A DNA stretch of 64,000 nt, taken from the NCBI GenBank assembly GCA_965223095.1, contig OZ244979.1:2728001-2792000 (forward strand), read 5' to 3'. Position 1 is the first letter of the stretch, and every line of letters starts with the position of its first letter. Under the pieces are notes generated by a model. The model was given only the letters and a program-made list of their open reading frames with translations. It did no database searches and was not told the origin of the DNA. Source of the DNA: J054 sp965223095 (lineage in GTDB: Bacteria; Pseudomonadota; Gammaproteobacteria; Steroidobacterales; GCA-2729495). Positions 52,866 to 60,192 of the stretch are shown one piece after another. The translations under genes were made by a program, and so were the position numbers.

Positions 52866-53614
52866 TTCCTTGCCTGGATGTCCGCGACGGCCAGGTCGTC
52901 AAGGGCGTGCAGTTCCGCAATCATGTGGTGATGGGTGACATCATGGATCTTGCCGCCCGCTACCGCGAAGAAGGTGCGGATGAACTCGTCTTTTATGACA
53001 TCACCGCCAGCCCCGATGGCCGTTCTGTTGACCGCCGCTGGATCAATCGCGTGGCGGAGGTGTTAGACATTCCCTTTTGTGTCGCCGGCGGTATCCGCAG
53101 CGTCGCCGATGCCGAAGCAGTGCTGAACTTTGGAGCCGACAAAGTTTCCATCAACAGTCCCGCCCTCGCCCATCCCGAACTCATCGGTGAATTGGCCAAG
53201 CGCTTTGGTTCCCAGTGCGTGGTGGTGGGCATCGACAGCCGGGCCGAAGACGACAACTATCGCGTCTACCAGTACACCGGCAGCCCCGACAAAACGAAAC
53301 ACAGTGGCCGGTTTACCCTGGATTGGGTCAAGGAAGTTCAAGACCGTGGCGCCGGCGAGATTGTTCTCAATTGTATGAATCAGGATGGCGTAAAACGCGG
53401 CTATGACCTGCCGCAATTGACACGCGTGCGCGCGCAGTGCCGCATTCCTTTAATCGCCTCAGGTGGAGCGGGCGAAATGGAACATTTCTCAGCGGTGTTT
53501 CGCGAGGCCCGGGTCGACGGCGCCCTCGCCGCCAGCGTCTTTCACTCGGCCACCATTAACATCGGTGAACTAAAAAACTATTTACGCCAGCAAGGCGTGG
53601 AGATAAGAGAATGA
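52847..53614 (+). CDS. hisF: Imidazole glycerol phosphate synthase, cyclase subunit (probable AUU start)
   Basis: A 255-residue barrel that with HisH makes imidazole-glycerol phosphate and AICAR. Family proteins begin M-L-A-(K/R)-R-I-I-P-C-L-D-V. Here the codon at the M position is ATT (52847-52849), followed by LARRIIPCLDV. An AGGAG box lies 8 bases upstream (52834-52838). No ATG, GTG or TTG sits in frame nearby: the next GTG would lose catalytic Asp11, and the nearest upstream ATG (52694) lies far inside hisA. Other marks are DVRDGQVVKGVQF, GGIRSVADAEAVLNFGADKVSIN (in parts), the second Asp in LNCMNQDG and LIASGGAGEMEHF. Confidence 0.88.
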   Translation: MLARRIIPCLDVRDGQVVKGVQFRNHVVMGDIMDLAARYREEGADELVFYDITASPDGRSVDRRWINRVAEVLDIPFCVAGGIRSVADAEAVLNFGADKVSINSPALAHPELIGELAKRFGSQCVVVGIDSRAEDDNYRVYQYTGSPDKTKHSGRFTLDWVKEVQDRGAGEIVLNCMNQDGVKRGYDLPQLTRVRAQCRIPLIASGGAGEMEHFSAVFREARVDGALAASVFHSATINIGELKNYLRQQGVEIRE

Positions 53615-53904
53615 CGGATAAGGGCATAGGCTATCTGCTTGAACTGCAGTCAATCGTGGAGCAACGTAAAGCCGCGGATGTTGACACCAGCTATACCGCA
53701 AAACTCTTCTCCGCCGGTACATCGCGCATGGCGCAAAAGGTCGGCGAAGAAGCTGTGGAAGTCGCCATCGCGGCCGTACAGCAAGACAAAGATCGCCTGC
53801 GATCCGAATCCGCGGACCTAATTTTTCATTTGCTGGTGCTACTGCGCAGCCAAGACTTAAGCCTGCAAGACGTGGTGGGCGAATTGGCCAACCGGCGACG
53901 TTAA
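53611..53904 (+). CDS. hisE: Phosphoribosyl-ATP pyrophosphatase (stand-alone HisE)
   Basis: A 97-residue all-helical NTP-pyrophosphohydrolase of the MazG-like fold, hydrolysing PR-ATP to PR-AMP. SYTAKLFSAGTSRMAQKVGEEAVEVAIAA (in parts) holds the Mg-binding EEAVE, and ESADLIFHLLVLLRSQ follows. Its ATG overlaps the hisF stop (ATGA). The PRA-cyclohydrolase HisI, which is fused to HisE in many gammaproteobacteria, is absent from this gene and from the window. It is the last gene of the his operon. Confidence 0.93.
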   Translation: MTDKGIGYLLELQSIVEQRKAADVDTSYTAKLFSAGTSRMAQKVGEEAVEVAIAAVQQDKDRLRSESADLIFHLLVLLRSQDLSLQDVVGELANRRR

Positions 53905-53957
53905 TTTGAAAGTACAGCGGCGACATGATTTTACACGCCGCCGCTGTGCACGCTCAA

Positions 53958-54470
53958 CTAGTCACGGCGCCAAAACTGCCACCATTTACGGCGGCCTTCG
54001 CGGGACTCTTGTCCCTGCTCCGAGCCTCGGCCTAGCTCTTTTTGCTCCTGCTCAGCTTTCTTCTCGCGTTGCTTCGCTAAGCCGGGGGGCAAGTCATCTT
54101 CGTCGCCGCGCTGCCGACGCGCAGATGCCTCACCATCCTGTTCTTCCTCGTCGTCGTGCGTGATTTCGTCGTCGTCATCACGATCCTGGCGACGACCATC
54201 GCGAGACGCGCGATCCTTTTTTCCCTTTTTCTCTTTGACACGATCACCATCACGCTCGTCCTCATCACCATCATGGTCATCATCGTCATGATCTCCATCG
54301 TCGTGCTCAACTTCGTCTTCTCGATCCGAACGGCGCATTTCCTCCGCCGCGCGTCGCGCCTCCCGCTCTTCGGCAGTGGGACCCCGCCGTTCGACAGAAT
54401 CCGGACGCTGCGCTAGCGCCGGTAGAGAAAAGAACCAAACAATCAACAAAAGTGGCAAATAGGTTTTCAC
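53958..54470 (-). CDS. Secreted highly charged Asp/Glu/Arg-rich protein of unknown function
   Basis: A 170-residue protein. The GTG at 54470 follows a GGAG box and gives a clean signal peptide, KTYLPLLLIVWFFSLPALA; an ATG 12 codons upstream is possible. The mature part is extremely charged: an Arg/Glu stretch, then a run of Asp/His (HDDDDHDGD) near residue 70, Lys/Arg repeats, another Asp/Glu run, DDLPPGLAKQREKKAEQEQK and a Trp-containing C-terminus (KWWQFWRRD). The Asp/His runs could bind divalent metal. No family is assigned. It is convergent with hisE. Confidence 0.6.
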   Translation of the reverse strand: MKTYLPLLLIVWFFSLPALAQRPDSVERRGPTAEEREARRAAEEMRRSDREDEVEHDDGDHDDDDHDGDEDERDGDRVKEKKGKKDRASRDGRRQDRDDDDEITHDDEEEQDGEASARRQRGDEDDLPPGLAKQREKKAEQEQKELGRGSEQGQESREGRRKWWQFWRRD

Positions 54471-54533
54471 AAGCACTCCACGGGTCAGAGTGACCACTGG
54501 CAACAAACAACGCCAGTATTATCTCATAGGAAG

Positions 54534-54623
54534 AGCTTAATGCGGACACCCATCATAGTCGCAGCACATTTCTTGCTGAATCACCTTGATTTGTACGCAT
54601 TTGTTGTGGATGTCCTGATAGTT
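54534..54623. repeat. 90-base direct repeat, copy 1
   Basis: Matches 55744-55833 in the same orientation at 86 of 90 positions. The unit begins AGCTTAATGCGGACACCCAT and ends TTGTGGATGTCCTGATAGTT. Its ends form an imperfect inverted repeat (GGACACCCA against TGGATGTCC). The second copy adjoins an IS3-type transposase remnant, so the unit is probably an IS end or a MITE-like derivative. Confidence 0.8.
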
Positions 54624-54694
54624 TCGTACCACTGAACGCAACGACACTGATGAAGACTGAACGCACCCAGTGCAACGTCCGCTGCAGCGCTAGC

Positions 54695-54976
54695 TCAGCG
54701 GCTCAGCGGATCGCGCGACGGATGCCAGACACGCCACAGCTCGATCACGTCGTCCCTGATCGCGTAAATGAGTACATAGGGCGTCTTGTCGACGCGCCAC
54801 TCGCGGGAGTCTTCGTCTTCACCCACACGGCCAATGCGCGGATATTCCAGCAGGGTTGCAGTGGCATCCAAGATGCGCTCAGCGATCTGCCGCGCGGCCT
54901 CGGGATTGTCCTGGGCGATGTGATCGTGCGCTTGTTCGAAGTCTGCCAGGGCCAGTCGGGTCCAGCGTAGCTTCAA
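54695..54976 (-). CDS. parE: ParE/RelE-superfamily toxin
   Basis: A 93-residue type II toxin. RWTRLALADFEQAHDHIAQDNPEAARQIAERI (in parts) and the terminal REWRVDKTPYVLIYAIRDDVIELWRVWHPSRD follow the ParE/RelE beta-alpha pattern, with the C-terminal Arg/His. ParE proteins poison gyrase, while RelE-type proteins cut mRNA; the sequence leans to ParE. Its start overlaps the antitoxin stop by four bases (ATGA), the normal antitoxin-toxin order on the minus strand. Confidence 0.85.
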   Translation of the reverse strand: MKLRWTRLALADFEQAHDHIAQDNPEAARQIAERILDATATLLEYPRIGRVGEDEDSREWRVDKTPYVLIYAIRDDVIELWRVWHPSRDPLSR

Positions 54977-55167
54977 GTGTCGACCCCGTACTTCGCGAAC
55001 ACGCGCCGGACATCCTCATCGCTGGCGAACTCGCCGCGATCAGCGGCGCGCTTGCCAGCTTCGACCGCCCGCAGATACCGCAGGCGTTCGATCACGTCCT
55101 CGATGCTTGCATCCTCCGGCAACTGCTCGACGAGGGTATGTAGGGTTTCTTTCAGATTGGCAACCAT
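54973..55167 (-). CDS. Antitoxin partner of the ParE-type toxin
   Basis: A 64-residue protein beginning MVANLKETLHTLVEQLPEDAS and ending in DEDVRRVFAKYGVDT. The N-terminal half is a short helical dimerisation/DNA-binding part, and the C-terminal EAGKRAADRGEFAS segment would wrap the toxin. Its relatives in the window are 55287-55487, a fragment at 55184-55285 and 62851-63036. The ATG at 55167 was chosen by alignment with these copies. It probably autoregulates the pair. Confidence 0.8.
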   Translation of the reverse strand: MVANLKETLHTLVEQLPEDASIEDVIERLRYLRAVEAGKRAADRGEFASDEDVRRVFAKYGVDT

Positions 55168-55183
55168 GGCGCTTATTCTACCT

Positions 55184-55285
55184 TCACTCAGCCAGGCCAA
55201 GCGATTCCAGCAGTGCCTCGCTCGTGTAGGTGCGCCCGGCATCAAGGTCAGCCAGTCCTCGCTCGATCGACCGACGAACCGCCAT
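55184..55285 (-). pseudogene. C-terminal fragment of a related antitoxin
   Basis: The frame VYEMAVRRSIERGLADLDAG continuing to LLESLGLAE and a TGA at 55184-55186 matches the C-terminal half of the antitoxins on either side. No N-terminal half or toxin is present. It looks like a recombination scar of a third antitoxin gene. Confidence 0.55.
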
Positions 55286-55286
55286 C

Positions 55287-55487
55287 TCATAGACCACCCT
55301 GCACACCCCATTTAGCGAACGCGGATGTCACCTCGGTGTCCGTGGCGAACTCGCCGCGCCGGGCTTCTTCAAGACCCGCTTCGATTTCCTGACGAACGTA
55401 GGACTCATAGGCCACGTCCTTCCACGTCGCACCGTCCGGCAGCTGATCGGCCAGCGTATGCAGGGCATCTTTTAGATTGGCAACCAT
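55287..55487 (-). CDS. Orphan antitoxin paralogue
   Basis: A 66-residue protein starting MVANLKDALHTLADQLPDGA and ending TSAFAKWGVQGGL. It aligns along its length with the antitoxin at 54973-55167 and in its middle (VRQEIEAGLEEARRGEF) with the 62851 antitoxin. No toxin gene follows in the correct place; the fragment at 55184-55285 lies there instead. It may be an orphan left after deletion or act as an antidote to the neighbouring ParE. ATG 55496 is an alternative start. Confidence 0.6.
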   Translation of the reverse strand: MVANLKDALHTLADQLPDGATWKDVAYESYVRQEIEAGLEEARRGEFATDTEVTSAFAKWGVQGGL

Positions 55488-55568
55488 GGGTCTCATTTTA
55501 CCCGTCCTCCCCGTCTTCGTCAGCCTCGCGTTCCAGCGCTTGCAGCACATCGACTGCAGTCGTTTCAC

Positions 55569-55743
55569 AATGGCAAACTCCGAGACGAGTTGCTCAACCG
55601 CGAGCTGTTCTACACGCTCAGAGAAGCACAGGTCATCATCGAACAATGGCGCGTGTTCTACAACACGCTAAGGCCGCACAGCTCGCTCGGATACCGGCGC
55701 CAGGACCGTTGTCATACACCCAGTCAGTGCGTCGCCATAGGCC
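55569..55743 (+). pseudogene. Remnant of an IS3-family transposase (OrfB C-terminus)
   Basis: The frame NGKLRDELLNRELFYTLREA then QVIIEQWRVFYNTLRPHSSLGYR is the C-terminal end of the DDE integrase core of IS3-family transposases, including the final catalytic Glu region and the RPHSSLGY motif. The N-terminal part is missing. It runs into the 90-base repeat at 55744, which therefore may be the IS terminal region. Confidence 0.8.
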
Positions 55744-55833
55744 AGCTTAATGCGGACACCCATAATAGTCGCAGCACATTTCTTGCCGAATCACCTTGAT
55801 TTGTACGCAGTTATTGTGGATGTCCTGATAGTT
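55744..55833. repeat. 90-base direct repeat, copy 2
   Basis: Same unit as 54534-54623 with four substitutions. It lies directly after the IS3-type transposase remnant. The two copies bracket the toxin-antitoxin group, so recombination between them would delete or duplicate that 1.2-kb segment. Confidence 0.8.
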
Positions 55834-55869
55834 CTTTTAGTTCTTTAGTTCTTTTGTGGATGTCCTGAT
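55814..55869. repeat. Short tandem duplication of the repeat end
   Basis: TTGTGGATGTCCTGAT occurs at 55814-55829 and again at 55854-55869. Between them lie three near-copies of AGTTCTTT. This looks like slippage or repeated insertion at one IS end. Confidence 0.6.
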
Positions 55870-55880
55870 TAGTTCTTATT

Positions 55881-56012
55881 TTAACTAACCGCGGGTGGCT
55901 CGATGCTGGCGATGACGCGCAAGTGCCCACCGCACTGCCGGCAGGTCTCGATATCAATCGCGAACACCCGCTTGAGGCGTTGTGCCCATGACATCGCCCG
56001 TTGCCGGTCGCT
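55881..56012 (-). pseudogene. Remnant of an IS91-family transposase C-terminus
   Basis: The frame from about 56012 reads RQRAMSWAQRLKRVFAIDIE then TCRQCGGHLRVIASIEPPAV. This is the characteristic C-terminal zinc-type block (CxxCGG, then I-A-x-I-E) of IS91-type rolling-circle transposases. Everything upstream is missing or unrelated. It marks another mobile element that once entered the island. Confidence 0.65.
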
Positions 56013-56207
56013 GACCGATACCTCGACATCGACTATGGGTAAGCACATGAGCGCAGCCGCTTTGCATCGGCTGCCTAGTTTGGGCTTGGCCACGCGGCAC
56101 TATTGGCGTCGTGGAGATTGACGAGACGGTTGACGGTTAGACCTAACTATTCCGCAAAAGTTAAGATTACTAGCAGCTTTTTGTCCGCCAAAACCAAAGC
56201 TGGTCAA

Positions 56208-57296
56208 TCATGTCCAGCGATAGAACACCTTCAATTTATTCAAGTAACTACGCGGCAATAGCCTCTCATGCTGTAGTCGGCCCACCACGATCCCAGGTGC
56301 GATGCCGATTTCCGATGCAAAGTCTGAAACCGCGGCCGCTGTGCGTCCCAAATAGGGCAGGCTCCGAGCCGCATCCGGGGGGATTAGAAAGTTTGATGCG
56401 AATTGGTCTGCTTCTTGTTCAGCTTCGCTGTCCATGCCGCCGTTCATCTCGAGGAATAGCATCTTCTTGCCATGGAGTAGTATGTGCGCTGCTTCATGAA
56501 ACAGTGCGAACCACAAGTGATCATTAGACTTGTAGCGAAGACTCAGCATCAGCAATGCCTTCTTAGGCGTAAGCCACTTGGTTGCACCGGTAGCCGGGCA
56601 ACCAGTTGGTGCGGGCTCTATGACGATCGCGACACCCACACTGGCGCACTCTTCAACTAGCTTCGGCACAAAGACATTCGGATCCACTTCATTTGTCAGC
56701 GCCCGAAGGCCGCGTAGCTTCCTCAAGAATGCTGTTTTGTCAAATTCCTGACAGTCAAGAGACGTCGCGCGCCGTTCACCGCGTCTCAGCCAAGCAGCAA
56801 CAGATGCAACTTTCTTTTCGGTAGTTTGTGAAGTCTTGAATGCAGCAAGAGAAAGCGACTCGGCGTACTTTGATCGCCAAGCATTTACGGACGCAACACC
56901 GAAGAACGAAAGGCATTCAGCTACTTGGCAACGCTTATCGGAAAACTGCGATACCCATCCGTACTTAATCATATGGGCGAGCGGCAACTCCTTTAGCCAC
57001 CCAACTTGGTCACGCAGGGCCTCGAGCTCATCTTCGCGAGCGAGAGCTTCTCTGTATTTTGATTCCCGGGAAAGCCAGAAATCGGCCGAGCTACCAAGTA
57101 CGCGCTCCAGCCTGAATGCGGTGTCCTCTGAAATAGGTGCCTTTCCATGAATCAACTGATTCACATGTTTTGTCGTGTATCCCGTCCGTTCGGCGAATTC
57201 CGATTGAGACCACCCGAGTTCTTCAAGAATGTCGTCAATGGTATCGCCAGGCGGCGAAACCCATTTCGGTGCAAACCGAACATTAGCTTCACTCAT
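56208..57296 (-). CDS. higA: HigA-like antitoxin fused to an ImmA/IrrE-type metallopeptidase domain
   Basis: A 362-residue two-domain protein. An XRE helix-turn-helix covers about residues 20-75 (ILEELGWSQSEFAERTGYT then KHVNQLIHG). The C-terminal half holds an ImmA/IrrE zinc-peptidase signature, HEAAHILLHGK near residue 265, with an acidic EAEQEADQFASNFLIPP downstream that supplies the third ligand. ATG 57296 was chosen; it overlaps the end of the toxin gene by 8 bases. Usual HigA antitoxins have about 100 residues. The long form suggests control by proteolysis, as in ImmR/ImmA of mobile elements. Confidence 0.8.
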   Translation of the reverse strand: MSEANVRFAPKWVSPPGDTIDDILEELGWSQSEFAERTGYTTKHVNQLIHGKAPISEDTAFRLERVLGSSADFWLSRESKYREALAREDELEALRDQVGWLKELPLAHMIKYGWVSQFSDKRCQVAECLSFFGVASVNAWRSKYAESLSLAAFKTSQTTEKKVASVAAWLRRGERRATSLDCQEFDKTAFLRKLRGLRALTNEVDPNVFVPKLVEECASVGVAIVIEPAPTGCPATGATKWLTPKKALLMLSLRYKSNDHLWFALFHEAAHILLHGKKMLFLEMNGGMDSEAEQEADQFASNFLIPPDAARSLPYLGRTAAAVSDFASEIGIAPGIVVGRLQHERLLPRSYLNKLKVFYRWT

Positions 57297-57618
57297 GATA
57301 GTCTCCGATAAATACGATGCGTGCCGATGACACATTGGGCCAGTCAATTGCGTCGTCAGCGGTTGTCGGAATTGGATCATCGTTTGCTTCAATGACGAGC
57401 CTGTGACCTCCGGACAGACTGATAGCCAGTTTTCCCAGCCAGTCACCCGTCAACGGGTGAGGTCGTCCGGCGGGAAGTTCGCCCACTCTTGATACGGCCA
57501 TCAGGTCAGCAAGCCTACTCTGCAGCTTCTTCGAGGAGGCGGCTCCGAGTTTTCGTGTCGCAATTCTCGGCGACTCACAGAGCTTTCTTAGATTCGAACT
57601 GGCGAACTCTAATTCCAT
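57289..57618 (-). CDS. higB: HigB/RelE-type toxin
   Basis: A 109-residue protein of the plasmid-maintenance killer (RelE/HigB) fold. ELEFASSNLRKLCESPRIAT, KKLQSRLADLMAVSRVGELP and LSGGHRLVIEAND follow the usual pattern in which HigB precedes HigA. HigB toxins cut mRNA on the ribosome. An overlapping XRE-peptidase gene follows. A perfect operator palindrome lies about 70 bases upstream. Confidence 0.75.
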   Translation of the reverse strand: MELEFASSNLRKLCESPRIATRKLGAASSKKLQSRLADLMAVSRVGELPAGRPHPLTGDWLGKLAISLSGGHRLVIEANDDPIPTTADDAIDWPNVSSARIVFIGDYHE

Positions 57619-57687
57619 TCCATGGCCTTGCCATCAATATATTTACCATTACGGTGCTCTGTTTTAGCTTACTCCGCTGGAATTATA

Positions 57688-57704
57688 TATACCAAGTTGG
57701 TATA
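57688..57704. promoter_or_regulatory. Perfect 17-base palindrome upstream of higB
   Basis: TATACCAA-G-TTGGTATA has two exact eight-base arms. It lies in an AT-rich patch 70 bases before the higB start, between that gene and the small gene on the other strand. It is a likely operator for the XRE antitoxin and overlaps TATA-type -10 sequence. Confidence 0.7.
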
Positions 57705-57802
57705 GTCAACTCTTTCGTAGTTCAAGCACTATGCAGCGCTTTGTCTTGGGCCGGCGAGCTGCCTCGGCCATCAGGAGTCTCAGTGGATACAGGAGGGCGG
57801 AA

Positions 57803-58021
57803 ATGAGCAACTGGACCCGGTATGACGTCGATCTTGGTGACGACGGCAAGACCCAGGTTGAAGCGCGGGAGACGACGTCGGGCAGTTTGGAGTGGCGCGG
57901 CATAGCGAATACGACATTTGAATCGTGGCAAGGAGGTGCTCATCGAGTCGACGATCAGACCATCGCCGAACAAGTGCAGGATGCTGCAGAGGGATGGTTT
58001 CATGGTTCGAAGATCAGCTAG
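57803..58021 (+). CDS. Small protein of unknown function upstream of an OLD-family gene
   Basis: A 72-residue acidic protein. It begins MSNWTRYDVDLGDDGK and has AGGAGG just upstream of ATG 57803, a strong ribosome site. The middle reads SLEWRGIANTTFESWQGGAH, and DDQTIAEQVQDAAEGW suggests a C-terminal helix. There is no membrane segment or known motif. It is 44 bases before and codirectional with the OLD-family gene, so the two probably form an operon, with this as a regulator, sensor or antidote. I do not recognise the family. Confidence 0.6.
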   Translation: MSNWTRYDVDLGDDGKTQVEARETTSGSLEWRGIANTTFESWQGGAHRVDDQTIAEQVQDAAEGWFHGSKIS

Positions 58022-58065
58022 CGATTCGTACAACCTTAGCACCCTAATGCGACGGTAATACAACT

Positions 58066-59973
58066 ATGTTGACGCTTAAGAAGATCACCATTCACAAGTA
58101 CAAGTGCTTTGAGACTGAGCAAAGCTTCGACGTGGACAAGGATGTAACTGTGCTGGTCGGCCTGAATGAGTCGGGAAAGACGTCCGTATTGGAAGCAATT
58201 GCCAAGACGAATTACTTTGAAGACGACTCGGCTTTTACGTTCAGCACGACGCATGACTATCCTCGAAAAGAGAAGAAACGGATGGAGAAGTCCGGAATCG
58301 CACAGAGCGCCGTCACTTCGGTGTTTGGGTTGTCGGATGAGTTTAGAGAGGCCGTGAATGCCGAGCTCGGTGCTGACGTGTTGAAGTCGAAGTCGGTATC
58401 GATCACAGAGCGCTACAACAAGCGGCGAACTTTCGATGGGATAACAGTAAATCTGAAGTCTTATCTCGGACATTTACACGCCGATTTGCCTGCAAAAATG
58501 ACTGATGTGAAGAATCAGCAGCAGATCGATGCGCTCGTGGCGGAGGAGGAGTCAGAGAAACTACTTGCGGCCCTGCAGCATGTTCGCCAGTTTTATGAGA
58601 ATAAGTGGGAGTGGGACAATCCTGTCGAGGAATACGTTTGCAGGACCTGGGTCGGCGATCATCAACCAAAGTATCTCTACTATGACGAGTACTATGCTCT
58701 GCCATCACGAATCAGCATCGAAGATCTGCAGAACGAAGAATTGACCTCGGAAGAGCAGAAGACTGCCAAAGCACTGTTCGACCTGGCGGAGATAGATATC
58801 AATGAGCTCATAGAGTCGGATGACTTTGAGGACTTTAAGGCGGAGCTAGAGGCTACCGAGGCGATCATTTCGGGTGAGCTGTTCGAATACTGGTCAACGA
58901 ATCAAAATCTTGAGATTCGATTTGATATCGACAAGATTGAACGTCAGATAAACCCACAGAACGCCCAAATAGTAGAACACATCCTCGATATTCGGGTTCG
59001 CAACTCGCGTGCCAAAGTGTCTTTGCCTCTCAAAAATAGAAGCAAAGGATTCAATTGGTTCTTCTCATTCTTGGTGTGGTTTAAGCGAATTCAGGAAGAT
59101 CAAGACTCGAACTACATTCTTTTGCTTGACGAGCCGGGTCTAAACCTTCACGCGTCGGCTCAGAAGGATTTATTGTTGTTTCTTGAGTCCCTGTCCCCTA
59201 ACTACCAAATTGTGTACACAACGCATTCTCCTTTTATGGTTCCGCCCGATAAGTTGCATCGGGTTCGAACCGTTCTTGAGACCAACGAAGGATCTGTCAT
59301 ATCGGAGACGATTCAGGAAAAGGATCCTGACACGCTGTTTCCACTTCAGGCAGCTCTCGGCTACGACATCGCGCAGAACCTTTATATTTCAAAGAAGAAC
59401 CTGCTAGTGGAAGGTATCTCGGATCTCGTATTTCTCAATGTTGTCTCAAGTTATTTGGAGGAAATGGACAGGGCGTTCTTGTCCCCCGACATCACCATTG
59501 TTCCGGTAGGTGGATTGGAGAAGGTCGCCACATTTGTATCGCTGTTACGTGGGAGCAATTTAAACGTCGTTTGTATGCTTGATTCGACTGTTGGGCAATC
59601 ATCCCAAGCAAAACTGGAACGACTCATTTCGGACAAGATCATTCGCGAACAAAAGGTTCTTCGCTACAGGGATTTCATAACCGGCGCCAAGGAGGCCGAC
59701 GTCGAGGATCTATTTGAGCTAGACACGTACATCGCATTGTTCAATGGAGCATTTCATGAACGACCCGACGTTTCGGGGAACGATCTCAAGCAGTACGCGA
59801 ATGATCGAATGGTGGTCAAGCTTAACAAGCACTTGGGAGTCAAGAGATTCAATCACTATCGACCATCTAATTTTCTGGCTAGTCAAGGTGTTGCCGCGGC
59901 GGGAACCGATACCAACACACTCGATCGTTTCGAAGCTATGTTCAAGGCGGTAAATGAAGCCATGAAGAGATGA
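58066..59973 (+). CDS. OLD-family ATP-dependent nuclease (AAA ATPase-TOPRIM), probable phage defence
   Basis: A 635-residue SMC-like ATPase with a C-terminal TOPRIM nuclease. Walker A is GLNESGKTS at residues 32-40, Walker B LLLDEPGLNLHA near residue 352, and the His switch is in YTTHSPFMV near residue 385. The TOPRIM starts at NLLVEGISDLVFL near residue 445 (Glu) with a later Asp in VVCMLDST. Stand-alone OLD proteins (class 1) and GajA (class 2) act against phage. No UvrD-type helicase (GajB) follows; a 72-residue gene precedes instead. Codon use is less GC-rich than the core genes, which suggests transfer. Confidence 0.85.
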   Translation: MLTLKKITIHKYKCFETEQSFDVDKDVTVLVGLNESGKTSVLEAIAKTNYFEDDSAFTFSTTHDYPRKEKKRMEKSGIAQSAVTSVFGLSDEFREAVNAELGADVLKSKSVSITERYNKRRTFDGITVNLKSYLGHLHADLPAKMTDVKNQQQIDALVAEEESEKLLAALQHVRQFYENKWEWDNPVEEYVCRTWVGDHQPKYLYYDEYYALPSRISIEDLQNEELTSEEQKTAKALFDLAEIDINELIESDDFEDFKAELEATEAIISGELFEYWSTNQNLEIRFDIDKIERQINPQNAQIVEHILDIRVRNSRAKVSLPLKNRSKGFNWFFSFLVWFKRIQEDQDSNYILLLDEPGLNLHASAQKDLLLFLESLSPNYQIVYTTHSPFMVPPDKLHRVRTVLETNEGSVISETIQEKDPDTLFPLQAALGYDIAQNLYISKKNLLVEGISDLVFLNVVSSYLEEMDRAFLSPDITIVPVGGLEKVATFVSLLRGSNLNVVCMLDSTVGQSSQAKLERLISDKIIREQKVLRYRDFITGAKEADVEDLFELDTYIALFNGAFHERPDVSGNDLKQYANDRMVVKLNKHLGVKRFNHYRPSNFLASQGVAAAGTDTNTLDRFEAMFKAVNEAMKR

Positions 59974-59989
59974 CTGCTGTGAGTATTTA

Positions 59990-60178
59990 CTACAGTTCCA
60001 TGCTCGTATAGATCGACTTGATTTCCTCATTCTGGATACATAGGTAAGCCAGCGTTTGTTGCTGACTTGCATGCCCAAATGCCTGCATCAGCAACGGAAT
60101 AGGGGTGTCCTGTTTGGTTCGCTGCATGTAACCCCAAGTCTTCCGTAACCGCTCGATTAACGACGCCCTTGCATTTTG
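59990..60178 (-). pseudogene. C-terminal remnant of a tyrosine recombinase (integrase)
   Basis: The frame before TAG (59990-59992) reads ASLIERLRKTWGYMQRTKQ, PLLMQAFGHASQQQTLAYLC and IQNEEIKSIYTSMEL. This is the C-terminal catalytic end of phage/island integrases: LRKTWGY with an Arg, the GHAS His and the TLAYL tyrosine. The N-terminal two thirds are missing. The frame breaks at the left edge of the IS66 element, which has probably truncated it. Confidence 0.75.
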
Positions 60179-60192
60179 ACTAACGCAGAGCG

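Noticed and set aside
57722..58063. Minus-strand open frame opposite the small gene upstream of the OLD gene
   Set aside because: No ribosome site, and it overlaps the plus-strand frame that has AGGAGG directly before its ATG.
59265..59280. GGGTTCGAACC looks like a tRNA T-loop
   Set aside because: It lies inside the OLD coding frame, and no cloverleaf partner sequences surround it.
58066..59973. Assignment of the OLD gene as GajA of a Gabija system
   Set aside because: Gabija needs a UvrD-like helicase gene (GajB) next to it; the downstream region holds only an integrase remnant and IS66.
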